Numbered from the stretch's first letter, positions 5,306 to 13,281 are shown. The stretch is DNA of 14,920 nucleotides from an uncultured Clostridia bacterium (GCA_910579745.1 CAJTVH010000061.1:1-14920); one strand, 5' to 3'. The notes: generated by a model from the sequence alone, not told the origin. Numbers and translations are program-made.

Positions 5306-5569
5306 TTATTTGCTTAAATTATCCTGCTTTATATCAATATTAATTCCGTCATATTTCTTTGAAGAATTTAAATAGACATATTGTTGTCTAAAAAAAATTT
5401 CCTGAACACTTTTACCAAAAAAATTAGCAATTCTAATTTTAATTTCATCACGAGGGGTACGCTCATTTCGTTCGTACATAGCCCAAGCTGATTTAGTTAT
5501 TCCTATCGCATTCGCAATCTGCTGTTGACTATGCTTCCCTCTTAATTCTTTTAACTTTTCACCACACAT
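5306..5569 (-). CDS. Cro-like XRE regulator, divergent partner
   Basis: An 87-residue protein with ATG 5569 behind AAGGAGGG. The helix-turn-helix covers residues 3-60: KLKELRGKHSQQQIANAIGI, TKSAWAMYERNERTPRDEIK, then RIANFFGKSVQEIFF, a layout typical of short Firmicute phage Cro/Xre proteins. The 25-residue tail is polar with no known domain. It is transcribed from TTGACA/TATAAT at 5616-5644, back to back with the repressor at 5769, and both promoters carry the same operator in their spacers. A Cro/CI-type switch with the 5769 gene is the natural inference. Confidence 0.87.
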   Translation of the reverse strand: MCGEKLKELRGKHSQQQIANAIGITKSAWAMYERNERTPRDEIKIRIANFFGKSVQEIFFRQQYVYLNSSKKYDGINIDIKQDNLSK

Positions 5570-5615
5570 ATAATTCCCTCCTTTTCTTCATTCGTTTTGT
5601 TTACTTTACAATTCA

Positions 5616-5644
5616 ATTATATTCATTACGTATACAAATGTCAA
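5616..5644 (-). promoter_or_regulatory. Minus promoter of the 5306-5569 gene
   Basis: On the minus strand TTGACA (5639-5644), 17 bases and TATAAT (5616-5621): a full consensus promoter. The operator copy at 5620-5634 fills the spacer. Confidence 0.82.
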
Positions 5645-5727
5645 TATTTTTTTAAATTAAAAGTAAACAAATTGTCGATTCTTATTTTGTTAATATTGCC
5701 TATTGATAGTTGTATTCATTATGTATA
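5620..5727. promoter_or_regulatory. Paired operators of the 5306/5769 switch
   Basis: TATTCATTACGTATA at 5620-5634 recurs as TATTCATTATGTATA at 5713-5727, each inside a promoter spacer. In addition, GTTTACTTT (5599-5607) faces its inverse AAAGTAAAC (5660-5668). One repressor could therefore close both promoters. Confidence 0.62.
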
Positions 5728-5731
5728 TAAT
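5703..5731 (+). promoter_or_regulatory. Plus promoter of the 5769 repressor
   Basis: TTGATA (5703-5708), 17 bases, TATAAT (5726-5731), with an operator copy in the spacer. Confidence 0.8.
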
Positions 5732-5768
5732 AAAGATAGAATTATTATATAAGAAATGAGGTGTATTA

Positions 5769-6200
5769 ATGGCAACTTTTAGTGAAAGAATTAAGGAATT
5801 AAGATTATCACACGGGTTATCACAAGCAGAATTAGGAGAAAAGCTTGGAATATCTAAAGGTGCTGTCAACAATTATGAACATGCCTCAAGAGAGCCTAAG
5901 TTAGAAATGTTGGAGGCTATTGCTGATTTTTTTAATGTCGATATTAGTTATTTGTTAGGTAAAACAAATAAAACTATAGAATTTACAAATGCTTTAACTT
6001 CTATAATTGGTAAAAATGGGGAGCGTGATATTAGATACGATAACAGCTTAGATTCTAATAAAAAAAAATTATTAGAAGAGATGGGCATTAAAAAAAATAA
6101 TATTAATTATATAGTAAATAAAAATAATGAAAAAACTGAATTATCTGATAATGAATATGATTTTCTGATTAATTCTTTAAGTTTTTACAGAAAAAAATAA
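5769..6200 (+). CDS. XRE repressor with C-terminal extension
   Basis: A 143-residue repressor starting at ATG 5769 with GAGGTG just upstream. The XRE helix-turn-helix is at residues 3-63: FSERIKELRLSHGLSQAELG, EKLGISKGAVNNYEHASREP, then IADFFNVDISYLLG. The remaining 80 residues are charged and Asn-rich and carry no LexA-type peptidase signature; the segment ELSDNEYDFLINSLSFYRKK ends the protein. The ImmA/IrrE-type peptidase gene starts 134 bases downstream on the same strand. By analogy with ImmR/ImmA and similar pairs, this repressor is a candidate substrate for that peptidase; this is inference from gene order. Confidence 0.87.
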   Translation: MATFSERIKELRLSHGLSQAELGEKLGISKGAVNNYEHASREPKLEMLEAIADFFNVDISYLLGKTNKTIEFTNALTSIIGKNGERDIRYDNSLDSNKKKLLEEMGIKKNNINYIVNKNNEKTELSDNEYDFLINSLSFYRKK

Positions 6201-6333
6201 ATAGAAAGTAAACAGTGTCTACACAACTCTATTAAACTATTTCATCTTTTTTATACTTCATAAAATATCTGTTGAAAATTATCTATTTATCCTCTATCTT
6301 ATAAATATCTTATATAATAGGGAGGATTATTTT

Positions 6334-7221
6334 ATGAAAAGAATAAGAAAAATAGCAAACGATTTTGCGAAAAGTATGAATATTAATACCTTACCGTTAG
6401 AGTTTGAAAAACTCGAAGAAATAGCGTCTCTAAATAATTGGTCAATAATAACTTATTCTAAGGGTTATAATTTTATCAAATCTGAAAACTTAGAAAAATA
6501 TTACTATACAAGTAAAGGTTTTACATATTCATCAAGTGACTGCACTATAATTTTTATTAAAGATGACTTAGAATATCTTGATAAAATAAATGTTATATGT
6601 CATGAAATAGGACATCTTGTGTTAAAACATATCGAAGTTGGCAACAAACAAAAAAACAACACAAATAATAATAAAGATAATGAACAAGAAGCAGAAGCAG
6701 ACATTTTTGCGCTTGAGCTTCAAGCTCCCCTTTATTTAATGAACAATCTTGGCATAAATACCGCTAAAAAACTATACGATAAAGGGATATTTAATAGATC
6801 TAACGCAAGAAAACAAGCATTATATTTTTACTCAACAAAAATAACACGTTCCAAAATTTTAATAACTATAAGCATTATTTTATTACTAATATTTAATTTG
6901 TATTATATTTATAATCAAAATAAAAATAGTGCCTCTATTTTAAACAATAGAATTGAAATGGTCACTCAAAATTTTACTGAATCAATTACACAAACAGAAA
7001 CTTCAATAGTAACAACAGAGACAATTACGGAGCTGACGACTACTGAGGCTATCGAATCTACAACTCCACAATCAAATAAAACCGTAATAGTCACAAAATC
7101 CGGTAAAAAATATCACTTGCCGACTTGTTACCACATAGCCAATAAAAGTACCTTAATTGAAATGGATATAAAAAAAGCAGAAGATTTGGGTTACAAACCT
7201 TGCGCTACATGCAACCCTTAA
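6334..7221 (+). CDS. Membrane-anchored ImmA/IrrE-family metallopeptidase with zinc-binding tail
   Basis: A 295-residue protein with GGGAGGA upstream of ATG 6334. Residues 1-135 form an ImmA/IrrE (COG2856) domain: H90-E91-x-x-H94 in the HEIGH motif and the downstream glutamate in EAEADIFALELQ (about 119-130) give the zinc site and catalytic base. Residues 175-193 (ILITISIILLLIFNLYYIY) are one transmembrane helix. A Thr/Ser/Glu-rich linker (about 205-248) follows, then a small domain with H261, C265, C290 and C293 (KKYHLPTC and GYKPCATCNP) resembling Ada-like metal-binding domains often attached to exported proteins. The topology implies an intracellular peptidase with an external sensor. It probably cleaves an XRE repressor, most likely that at 5769, on a signal (inference). 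No clear separate promoter is seen. Confidence 0.88.
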   Translation: MKRIRKIANDFAKSMNINTLPLEFEKLEEIASLNNWSIITYSKGYNFIKSENLEKYYYTSKGFTYSSSDCTIIFIKDDLEYLDKINVICHEIGHLVLKHIEVGNKQKNNTNNNKDNEQEAEADIFALELQAPLYLMNNLGINTAKKLYDKGIFNRSNARKQALYFYSTKITRSKILITISIILLLIFNLYYIYNQNKNSASILNNRIEMVTQNFTESITQTETSIVTTETITELTTTEAIESTTPQSNKTVIVTKSGKKYHLPTCYHIANKSTLIEMDIKKAEDLGYKPCATCNP

Positions 7222-7306
7222 TAAAGTATGTTTTATTTTTTTTTGAGTATTTATGCGATTTATGGATAATAATAGAATATAATAGGGAAATATAAAGAAA
7301 TACGGC

Positions 7307-7353
7307 AAAAAAAGAGAGGCTCTCTATAGTAGAATATAGAAGCCTCTTTTTTT
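7307..7353. terminator. Bidirectional intrinsic terminator
   Basis: An A7 run, the arm GAGAGGC..., a loop, GAAGCCTC and a T7 run form a hairpin with a two-base bulge, between converging genes (peptidase from the left, small gene from the right). A and T tracts on the two sides allow it to work in both directions. Confidence 0.75.
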
Positions 7354-7357
7354 CATT

Positions 7358-7549
7358 TTATAAAGTGGTGTTATTGATATATCCTATAACCTTACCGCTT
7401 TGTTTTTGCGAAAACTTAGAAATAGATCGCTTTTTAAAACCTCCTAATCTTTTAATGGAATATTTACTACTTCGTAACTTCTTTTCGTTTTCTTCAATAC
7501 AAGTAGATAAATTATCCATTATACTAAAATTTTCACTTGGAACTTCCAT
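7358..7549 (-). CDS. Small conserved-looking protein, 63 aa, unknown
   Basis: A 63-codon gene. ATG 7549 is chosen because AAGGAGGG at 7557-7564 sits eight bases upstream; the longer frame from 7600 would place that site inside the gene. The product is basic: MEVPSENFSIMDNLSTCIEE followed by a Lys/Arg/Ser-rich stretch (KKLRSSKYSIKRLGGFKKRS) and ending KVIGYINNTTL. No transmembrane segment and no recognised family. It ends five bases before the bidirectional terminator, which supports it being a real transcription unit. The basic centre may bind nucleic acid, but that is only a guess. Confidence 0.55.
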   Translation of the reverse strand: MEVPSENFSIMDNLSTCIEENEKKLRSSKYSIKRLGGFKKRSISKFSQKQSGKVIGYINNTTL

Positions 7550-7586
7550 CCACATTCCCTCCTTAGGTAGTAATAAAATCATAAAT

Positions 7587-7703
7587 TTATAAGTTTTCAA
7601 GTATTAAAACCCACGAATTATCGCAGACTTTAATCCACAAAGCGGGCTTTGCCCTCTTAAAGAAAACGGGAAGTTCAAGGATTTTTAAAAAATCCGCTGG
7701 AAC
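7587..7703 (-). pseudogene. Unidentified 38-codon fragment upstream of the small gene
   Basis: A minus-strand frame reads VPADFLKILELPVFFKRAKP and ALWIKVCDNSWVLILENL before TAA, preceded directly by a stop and with no start or ribosome binding site. Its codons are richer in G and C than the flanking DNA, and the hydrophobic/Trp content looks protein-like, so it may be a relic. No family recognised. Confidence 0.25.
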
Positions 7704-7780
7704 TTATCTGTTTATTCCTCTGTTAAATTGAAAGAAATACGTATATTTCCTTCAAGTGTAGCGATTTTTATTACTATGCT

Positions 7781-7803
7781 AACATTAAATAATATTTAAT
7801 GTT
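7781..7803. repeat. Perfect 10-3-10 inverted repeat
   Basis: AACATTAAAT and ATTTAATGTT flank AAT. A T-rich run follows, so it could be a weak terminator or an operator about 100 bases upstream of the membrane-protein promoter. Apart from this and the fragment at 7587-7703, the stretch 7604-7880 shows nothing recognisable. Confidence 0.45.
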
Positions 7804-7881
7804 ATTTTATTATATTACACCTGTTTATCTTTTGTCAATACTTTTATCAGTAATTTTTTTTAGAAAATAAAAACATTTTAA

Positions 7882-7910
7882 TTGTAAAAATATATAATTT
7901 ATGGTATAAT
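7882..7910 (+). promoter_or_regulatory. Promoter of the membrane protein/zincin operon
   Basis: TTGTAA (7882-7887), a 17-base spacer and TATAAT (7905-7910) lie 35 bases upstream of the first start codon. No operator-like repeat from the upstream cassettes is seen here. Confidence 0.72.
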
Positions 7911-7944
7911 ATTACATAATTTTGAAAAATATGAGGTGGTGTTT

Positions 7945-9315
7945 TTGAGAATTTTAAAAAATATTTATAGATGTATTATTCTTATTCTTATTATATTGTT
8001 ACCATTTATATTTTTTTATCCATTTCCTTTATTATATAATTTAATACATAAAATAGATGAATATGTTTTTTATAATTTTTTTTATAATCACTTTATATCA
8101 GCTCCTGATTCTACTCATTTAGGAATTTTGGTAACTCTTATTACTGTAATGGTTACAGCATTTACTGTAATGATTGGAACTGATAAATATAAGATAAATT
8201 ACTTTGATATTATTTTTTATAAATATACTTTTAAAAATGCCCAAGGAAACAAATTAATATATAAAATAGTATTTTTTATTGTAACTGAATATATTTTTTT
8301 CCTTTTTTGGTCCACTATTTTTAATAAGATTCTTTGTTTTGCATATGTTACAATCGTTATAATAGGAGTAAGCATATATATTGTATATGTATATTCTTTA
8401 TCATGTAATAAAACATTTATTGAATATATTGTAGAAAGACAAACTAAATATATTATTAATAATATATTTAAAGAACAAACTTACAGCAAAAAAAGAATAT
8501 TGGAAAATCTTTCATTAATGCTTATAACTAAATATATTCACTGTTTAGATTTTAAAAACATAAATGACGTAGATTTTTACACAAAATTAATTATTGAATC
8601 ATTAAAAAATAGTATAAATATATTTGAAACTGAAAGGAATACTTCTATAGAAAATGTTTTTTTTAATTTTTCTTACCGCATTTATTTATGTTGTAAAAGA
8701 TTTTCAGAAATCCTTTTAATAAATATAGGAAATACAAATAATACTAATGATGTAATTGACTATTATATAAAAATATTAAATAGCTTAAGTAACAAGTTTA
8801 ATAACACTATGAATAAACTTGAAAAAGATAATAAAGAAAAAATTTTTTTCTTTATTGTCACCAGCTTTATAGAGCCTCTAGTTTCTAAAAGCAGAGATTA
8901 CTATATTATAATAAAACTTATACATAACTCTTTATATAGGAATAATTATGACACCAAAATAAATAAATACTATATTTATATAATTTTATATGATATGTTT
9001 AAAAGAAACTTGGGTTGTATTTTAAAAGGTAAGATTGATAATAACTTCTTTCCTTCTGTTATTGAAGACGCAGATGTTGAATACACAGAAAAAACCTCTG
9101 CAAAAAATTACACTTATACTATCGAAGATAGAAATATGATATATTATATTTCTGCATATTACATATATGAATGGAACAATGAAAATTTATCATATGAAAA
9201 ATATAAAAATTCTATAAATACATTAGACCGATTACTATCTTATATTTTAATATACGAATGCGAAGACACAAGTTTTTTTGACAATGAGGAGGACTCACAT
9301 GAAAACCATAGTTAA
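7945..9315 (+). CDS. Four-helix membrane protein with large cytosolic domain, unknown family
   Basis: About 456 residues from TTG 7945, which has GAGGTGG six bases upstream; GTG at 7936 or 7939 is possible but overlaps that site. Four hydrophobic stretches lie in the first third: about residues 9-30 (IYRCIILILIILLPFIFF), 60-78 (GILVTLITVMVTAFTVMIG), 105-126 (LIYKIVFFIVTEYIFFLFW) and 128-151. The remaining 300 residues are polar, Asn/Lys/Ile-rich and predicted by eye to be mostly helical, with no catalytic motif that I can identify. It overlaps the next gene by 17 bases, so the two products are made together. Base use is extremely AT-rich. A membrane anchor or effector working with the downstream zincin is inferred; no known family is recognised. 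Confidence 0.82.
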   Translation: MRILKNIYRCIILILIILLPFIFFYPFPLLYNLIHKIDEYVFYNFFYNHFISAPDSTHLGILVTLITVMVTAFTVMIGTDKYKINYFDIIFYKYTFKNAQGNKLIYKIVFFIVTEYIFFLFWSTIFNKILCFAYVTIVIIGVSIYIVYVYSLSCNKTFIEYIVERQTKYIINNIFKEQTYSKKRILENLSLMLITKYIHCLDFKNINDVDFYTKLIIESLKNSINIFETERNTSIENVFFNFSYRIYLCCKRFSEILLINIGNTNNTNDVIDYYIKILNSLSNKFNNTMNKLEKDNKEKIFFFIVTSFIEPLVSKSRDYYIIIKLIHNSLYRNNYDTKINKYYIYIILYDMFKRNLGCILKGKIDNNFFPSVIEDADVEYTEKTSAKNYTYTIEDRNMIYYISAYYIYEWNNENLSYEKYKNSINTLDRLLSYILIYECEDTSFFDNEEDSHENHS

Positions 9316-11965
9316 AAATTTAATTTTAATGAAACAACTCTATCTTAATTCTTATAGTGAAACTTTTAGAGAAGATATATCTTGCATTGGTCATTTTGAT
9401 GCTATAAAAATTATGGAGCCTGAAGATACCGATGAAACAAATAATTTATATCTAACAAAAGGTAATAAGAATTTGTCAAATCTTTGGAATATGATTGCCA
9501 AAGTTGATAAAGAATTAACAGGTAAATATAGCGCCATGTCAATTGGGTTGTTTAAGTATGTACAAAATGAAGAAGATGAAAAGAAAGAAACTCTATTCTG
9601 GGAAGATATTTACAATATGAGAAAATATTACTCTTTAATTGAGGAGTATAAAAAATGTTCTATTTCCGAAAAAAAAGAGGAGTTAAAAAAAAGAATTTAT
9701 AATGACAAAAAAATTTTAAAATATCCTTTTTATTGTATATGTTTATTAAAAACAACTAATTTATTAAAAATAAAAGAACTAATGGTTGAAATAAATTCAA
9801 TAGAAAAGTTTTTTGATAAAAGTATAAAAATTACTACATATAATACTTATGACCATGCTGATTTAATTACTATAATTAAGGGGCAGTGCATATTAGCTAT
9901 ACAACAAGCAATTTATTATATAGAAAATATTGGCAAAATCTTATACGTTGACACAATTTTAGGTGCTGTGATAAGCCCATCTATAGATAATAGTTCTTTT
10001 TTATTAACTCCTCAAATAATTAATAAAGAAGAAAAAATTGGAAATTTAACAATAAATATTTCATCAGGAAGTGATGAAAAAACAAGGATTTTTTTTAAAA
10101 AATTTGAACCTCAAAATAAAAAAAGAGCTTACTCTTTAGGTGTTGATAATAATAACTTTGAAATATTTGATATTACAAATGAAATGTTTTACAAAATATT
10201 AAATGAAAATTTAGAGCATAATAAATATGAAACGCTAATATTTACAGCACAAACTAATATAAACTTTTATATAAATCCCATTATAAATTTTTGGAAAGAG
10301 AAAAATGTATTAGATATTGAGACTAATACTTATGAAAAAAATAAATTTATGGAAGAATTTTTAAGCCCAATTAGTAATGGGAATAATTGGTGTCTTAGAA
10401 TTATTAATAAAATCAAAGATAAATTTAAATATACAGAAGTAAATGACATTGCTCATACAAGATATATGGTTTTTTTAAAAATAATAAATGCCCTTTCTCA
10501 ATATGAATCGAATGTAATAGGAAGTGATTTATTTGAGCTTATTTTGCCTGTAATTAGTTATTATTGCGAACTATTTTTATTAAAAGAAAAAAATAATGAA
10601 TCTTTAATATTAAAAGAAGATATTGCTAACCTTTTTACTACTTTTGATGATACACTTAATAGAATTATACACACTGAACATAAATTTATGATGATTCCTG
10701 GATATAACGGTATGCTTTTTGATATACCAATAAAATTATACTTATTATATTTATCATTTATGTATAAAACAGCTGAAATTTTATCAGCCAAAGATTGTTT
10801 ATTAATAGACGATAAACTGCCTCCTCATAGAATATTATTAATTCCATCTATGGAAGACACCCCAACTACATTTGTCGATGAATGTAAAAGAAAAGACCTA
10901 AAAAAAGTTGTATTTGTCAATATCCCGCAAAAGCATTTATATCAGCCACGTTCATTGTGTATTATATTAACTCATGAATTAGCTCATTATGTTGGAAATA
11001 ATTTACGACTTAGAAAAATCAGATTAGAATGCGTAATAAGAATTATTTTAAATCTTTTATATGATAAAATTTTCATTTCCTATGAAAATTCTTTTATTTC
11101 TAAAAAAACTTATATAATAAATGGGGTAAAACTTATATTAGATATAATAAAAGATATATATGATGATGATACTACTACAGATGAAGAAAAAGTTGTAACC
11201 GCTTTTTATAAATATTTATCTTCTTTTAATGGAATATATTCATCTAATAATAATATATCTTTAACAAACTGTAAGATCGATGATCTTAATAAAAATATGC
11301 CATTTTTTTTAATTTTTACTCGGGAAAATATTATCGAAATATACTCTAACTTGAGAGAAATATTAGCAGATCTTTGCGCCATAATTTTATTAGAAAATAG
11401 TTTTTTAGACTATATAGAAGCTTACAGAGTGTCTTGTGGAACAGATATTAATTTCGAGAATAATCCTGACATTGACAGAATAGCTGTTGTTATTAATGTA
11501 CTTACACAAAATTGTAAAATTTATAATGAAGAATGGGAAAAAATATTGTTAGGAAATTTTTCTAATATATTTAATGGATATTTAAATAATAATATTATAA
11601 ATTTAGTAAAAACTTTTGGAGATATAAGGCAATACATATTAGAGCGAAAAACAAAAAAAACAACCTTACCAAATTCTTCACAAAATGTTAACATAGCTTC
11701 TTATCAAAGCACTTGGGACATTGAAAATTTATACGCCACTAAGTGTTATCAAGAAATTTTAGATACAATTTCAACTTATAATGAAATTTGTAAAAATAAA
11801 AATAATTTATTTGATATAAGAAATATTTATAATTTTTTTAGAACAAATGAATTAGGTGAAGATAATTATAATAAAAAACTTGAACTAATTAATCAATTTA
11901 TCTTGGATTATAAAAATATAGCAAAAGAAATAAAAAAAGACGGTTTAGATAATTTATTTAAATAA
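9299..11965 (+). CDS. Large HExxH protein (putative zincin), unknown family
   Basis: An 888-residue protein. ATG 9299 is preferred because GAGGAGG at 9286-9292 sits six bases upstream; the longer TTG 9278 frame would include that site. Residues 553-566 read LCIILTHELAHYVG, with H559-E560-L-A-H563 as a zinc site. About 124 residues later EIYSNLREILADLCAIILLE provides E687 (or D691) as a likely third ligand, as in gluzincin-like peptidases. The N-terminal 200 residues hold two similar strand-like motifs, DISCIGHFDAIKI (27-39) and YNTYDHADLITIIKG (181-195), suggesting duplicated ferredoxin-like modules. No signal peptide or membrane helix is evident, so it is probably cytosolic or membrane-associated through its partner encoded just upstream. 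I do not recognise the family. Substrate unknown. Confidence 0.85.
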   Translation: MKTIVKNLILMKQLYLNSYSETFREDISCIGHFDAIKIMEPEDTDETNNLYLTKGNKNLSNLWNMIAKVDKELTGKYSAMSIGLFKYVQNEEDEKKETLFWEDIYNMRKYYSLIEEYKKCSISEKKEELKKRIYNDKKILKYPFYCICLLKTTNLLKIKELMVEINSIEKFFDKSIKITTYNTYDHADLITIIKGQCILAIQQAIYYIENIGKILYVDTILGAVISPSIDNSSFLLTPQIINKEEKIGNLTINISSGSDEKTRIFFKKFEPQNKKRAYSLGVDNNNFEIFDITNEMFYKILNENLEHNKYETLIFTAQTNINFYINPIINFWKEKNVLDIETNTYEKNKFMEEFLSPISNGNNWCLRIINKIKDKFKYTEVNDIAHTRYMVFLKIINALSQYESNVIGSDLFELILPVISYYCELFLLKEKNNESLILKEDIANLFTTFDDTLNRIIHTEHKFMMIPGYNGMLFDIPIKLYLLYLSFMYKTAEILSAKDCLLIDDKLPPHRILLIPSMEDTPTTFVDECKRKDLKKVVFVNIPQKHLYQPRSLCIILTHELAHYVGNNLRLRKIRLECVIRIILNLLYDKIFISYENSFISKKTYIINGVKLILDIIKDIYDDDTTTDEEKVVTAFYKYLSSFNGIYSSNNNISLTNCKIDDLNKNMPFFLIFTRENIIEIYSNLREILADLCAIILLENSFLDYIEAYRVSCGTDINFENNPDIDRIAVVINVLTQNCKIYNEEWEKILLGNFSNIFNGYLNNNIINLVKTFGDIRQYILERKTKKTTLPNSSQNVNIASYQSTWDIENLYATKCYQEILDTISTYNEICKNKNNLFDIRNIYNFFRTNELGEDNYNKKLELINQFILDYKNIAKEIKKDGLDNLFK

Positions 11966-12199
11966 TTAAAATCTCCAAATAATATAAAATTACAATAAAT
12001 TTAGAATATAATTATTTTTTAATATTTAAATATTATAACACATCTCAGTAATACAATATATATCAGCCCACAAAAAACAAGAATCTGTTACAAATTTATG
12101 AAAATACTAAAACTTACAATAGACTTAATTTCATAATCTTATTTGTAATATTTATGTATTATACGAATACTACTAATAACAGTATTATTAATAACACCT

Positions 12200-12298
12200 A
12201 AAAAGAGTATTCCCCCTAATTTATATAAACTCAATTTTAGATTTTATAACTGAAATAAATAAATCTAAAATTATATAAATTAGGGGGTTACTCTTTTT
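12200..12298. terminator. Very long hairpin, probable bidirectional terminator or MITE-like element
   Basis: Arms 12200-12228 and 12271-12298 pair almost completely (AAAAAGAGTA... with ...TACTCTTTTT, including CCCCCTAATTTATATAA). An inner perfect 12-base stem joins 12233-12244 to 12261-12272 around a 16-base loop. Pairing continues more weakly out to 12182-12316. The A tract on one side and T tract on the other suit termination in both directions between the zincin operon and the minus-strand replication operon. The size is unusual for a simple terminator. The remainder of 11966-12476 shows nothing else recognisable. Confidence 0.6.
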
Positions 12299-12490
12299 TA
12301 ATATTATCAATAATATTATTAATATAAATAATAAATTCAGCAAATGAATCTCACTCAATTCGCAAACACAACATTTTGTTCCATACAATAATCTTAAAAT
12401 AAAATGAGCGTTAAAAAAATAAGAAAAACGAATAATGTATTTAAGCAGATAAAATAAAATTGCTAAAACAAAAAACAAGGAGGTAAACAA

Positions 12491-12532
12491 ATGAGTAGGC
12501 AATTACAAACCACATTATTAAAACTGACATAG
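12491..12532 (+). pseudogene. 13-codon ORF with strong ribosome binding site
   Basis: AAGGAGGT precedes ATG 12491, but the frame reads only MSRQLQTTLLKLT before TAG. It is either a leader peptide or the start of a phage early gene whose body has decayed; the following 95 bases contain no continuous frame. Confidence 0.3.
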
Positions 12533-12631
12533 CAAAAAGCACAAAACAAAACTTTATTTAAAATCTCAAGATTTTAAAATTCCATTAGAAAAATTTAACT
12601 AATTAGCAATGAAACGAAAGGAGATAACATT

Positions 12632-12737
12632 ATGAATAATGAAATTAGCAATATCAATACAACAAAACAAAACAAACGCCTATTGAAATCTTATTGAGGA
12701 TTGACAAAAAGGGAATGACAACCACGAGAAATCTGTC
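12632..12737 (+). pseudogene. 5' fragment of an AntA-like antirepressor, frameshifted
   Basis: AAAGGAGAT precedes ATG 12632, which reads MNNEISNINTTKQNK and soon stops. One frame over, at about 12675, the text becomes TPIEILLRIDKKGMTTTRNL, the characteristic opening of AntA/AntB-type phage antirepressors (typically TPIEIALGIDENGMTTARKL). After NL, at about 12737, the similarity ends and the 3' end of the minus-strand gene 12745-13281 begins. It is therefore both frameshifted and cut off. Confidence 0.6.
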
Positions 12738-12744
12738 TCAGTCA

Positions 12745-13281
12745 TCAACAGCATTCCGCTTGTCTCACGAAATCATCATACATAACCGTTATTTGATACT
12801 CCTTTCCCTGTAAAACGGCAAACCTCCTGTACTTCTCAATAACCGTATAATTTTCCCCATTGTACCTAACACATTCCCCAACTTTTAGATTCCTCTTCAC
12901 TTTATCAAGTTTGTCTTGATATAAAGCCGACTGCGTTCTCAATCTCACTACATCTATCGCTTTAACTTTCGTTCTTCCCTTGTTATCCGCCTTGTAATTT
13001 TTACGATAGCAAATAAACTTCCTTACAGCTTTTGGCTCTCTGTCATATTTTTCCGCTATTTCTTTGACCGTGAGGCCTTTTTGATAATCCTCAAAAACTT
13101 TGCCGCCTATCGCTCTAAAACCTCGCTTCTTTCCATTAGTTTTAAGCCCAAACTTTTTTATGTATTTGTAAACTGTCATTGACGAAAGTTCCATTTTTTC
13201 AGCTATTCCCTCCGCGGTCAACCCCTCCTTTGACAGCTTCTCAATAGTGTTTTTCATTTCTTTCGCTTTCTCTTTTGTCAT
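12745..13281 (-). CDS. Double helix-turn-helix protein of the replication operon
   Basis: A 178-residue protein with two homeodomain/resolvase-like helix-turn-helix units, at about residues 20-42 (GLTAEGIAEKMELSSMTVYK) and 69-91 (GLTVKEIAEKYDREPKAVRK). A basic helical segment (about 105-131) follows, then a small, probably beta-rich C-terminal domain (NLKVGECVRYNGENYTVIEK and on to YQITVMYDDF). Its ATG overlaps the stop of repA by four bases, so it is co-translated. It probably binds DNA in replication control, copy number or partition; the exact role is not visible. Composition is richer in G and C than the zincin operon. Confidence 0.75.
   Translation of the reverse strand: MTKEKAKEMKNTIEKLSKEGLTAEGIAEKMELSSMTVYKYIKKFGLKTNGKKRGFRAIGGKVFEDYQKGLTVKEIAEKYDREPKAVRKFICYRKNYKADNKGRTKVKAIDVVRLRTQSALYQDKLDKVKRNLKVGECVRYNGENYTVIEKYRRFAVLQGKEYQITVMYDDFVRQAECC

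Noticed and set aside
5690..5872. Minus-strand frame of 60 codons over the 5769 repressor start
   Set aside because: It overlaps the promoter and start of a well-supported XRE gene and has no family resemblance.
7365..7592. Plus-strand frame of 75 codons
   Set aside because: Mirror of the minus-strand small gene; the minus frame has the ribosome binding site and a terminator at its end, this one has neither.
10561..10791. Minus-strand frame of 76 codons inside the zincin gene
   Set aside because: Antisense to a long continuous coding frame; chance opening in AT-rich DNA.
12221..12502. Minus-strand frame of 93 codons across the large hairpin
   Set aside because: It runs through the palindrome, is hydrophobic low-complexity sequence and lacks a ribosome binding site.
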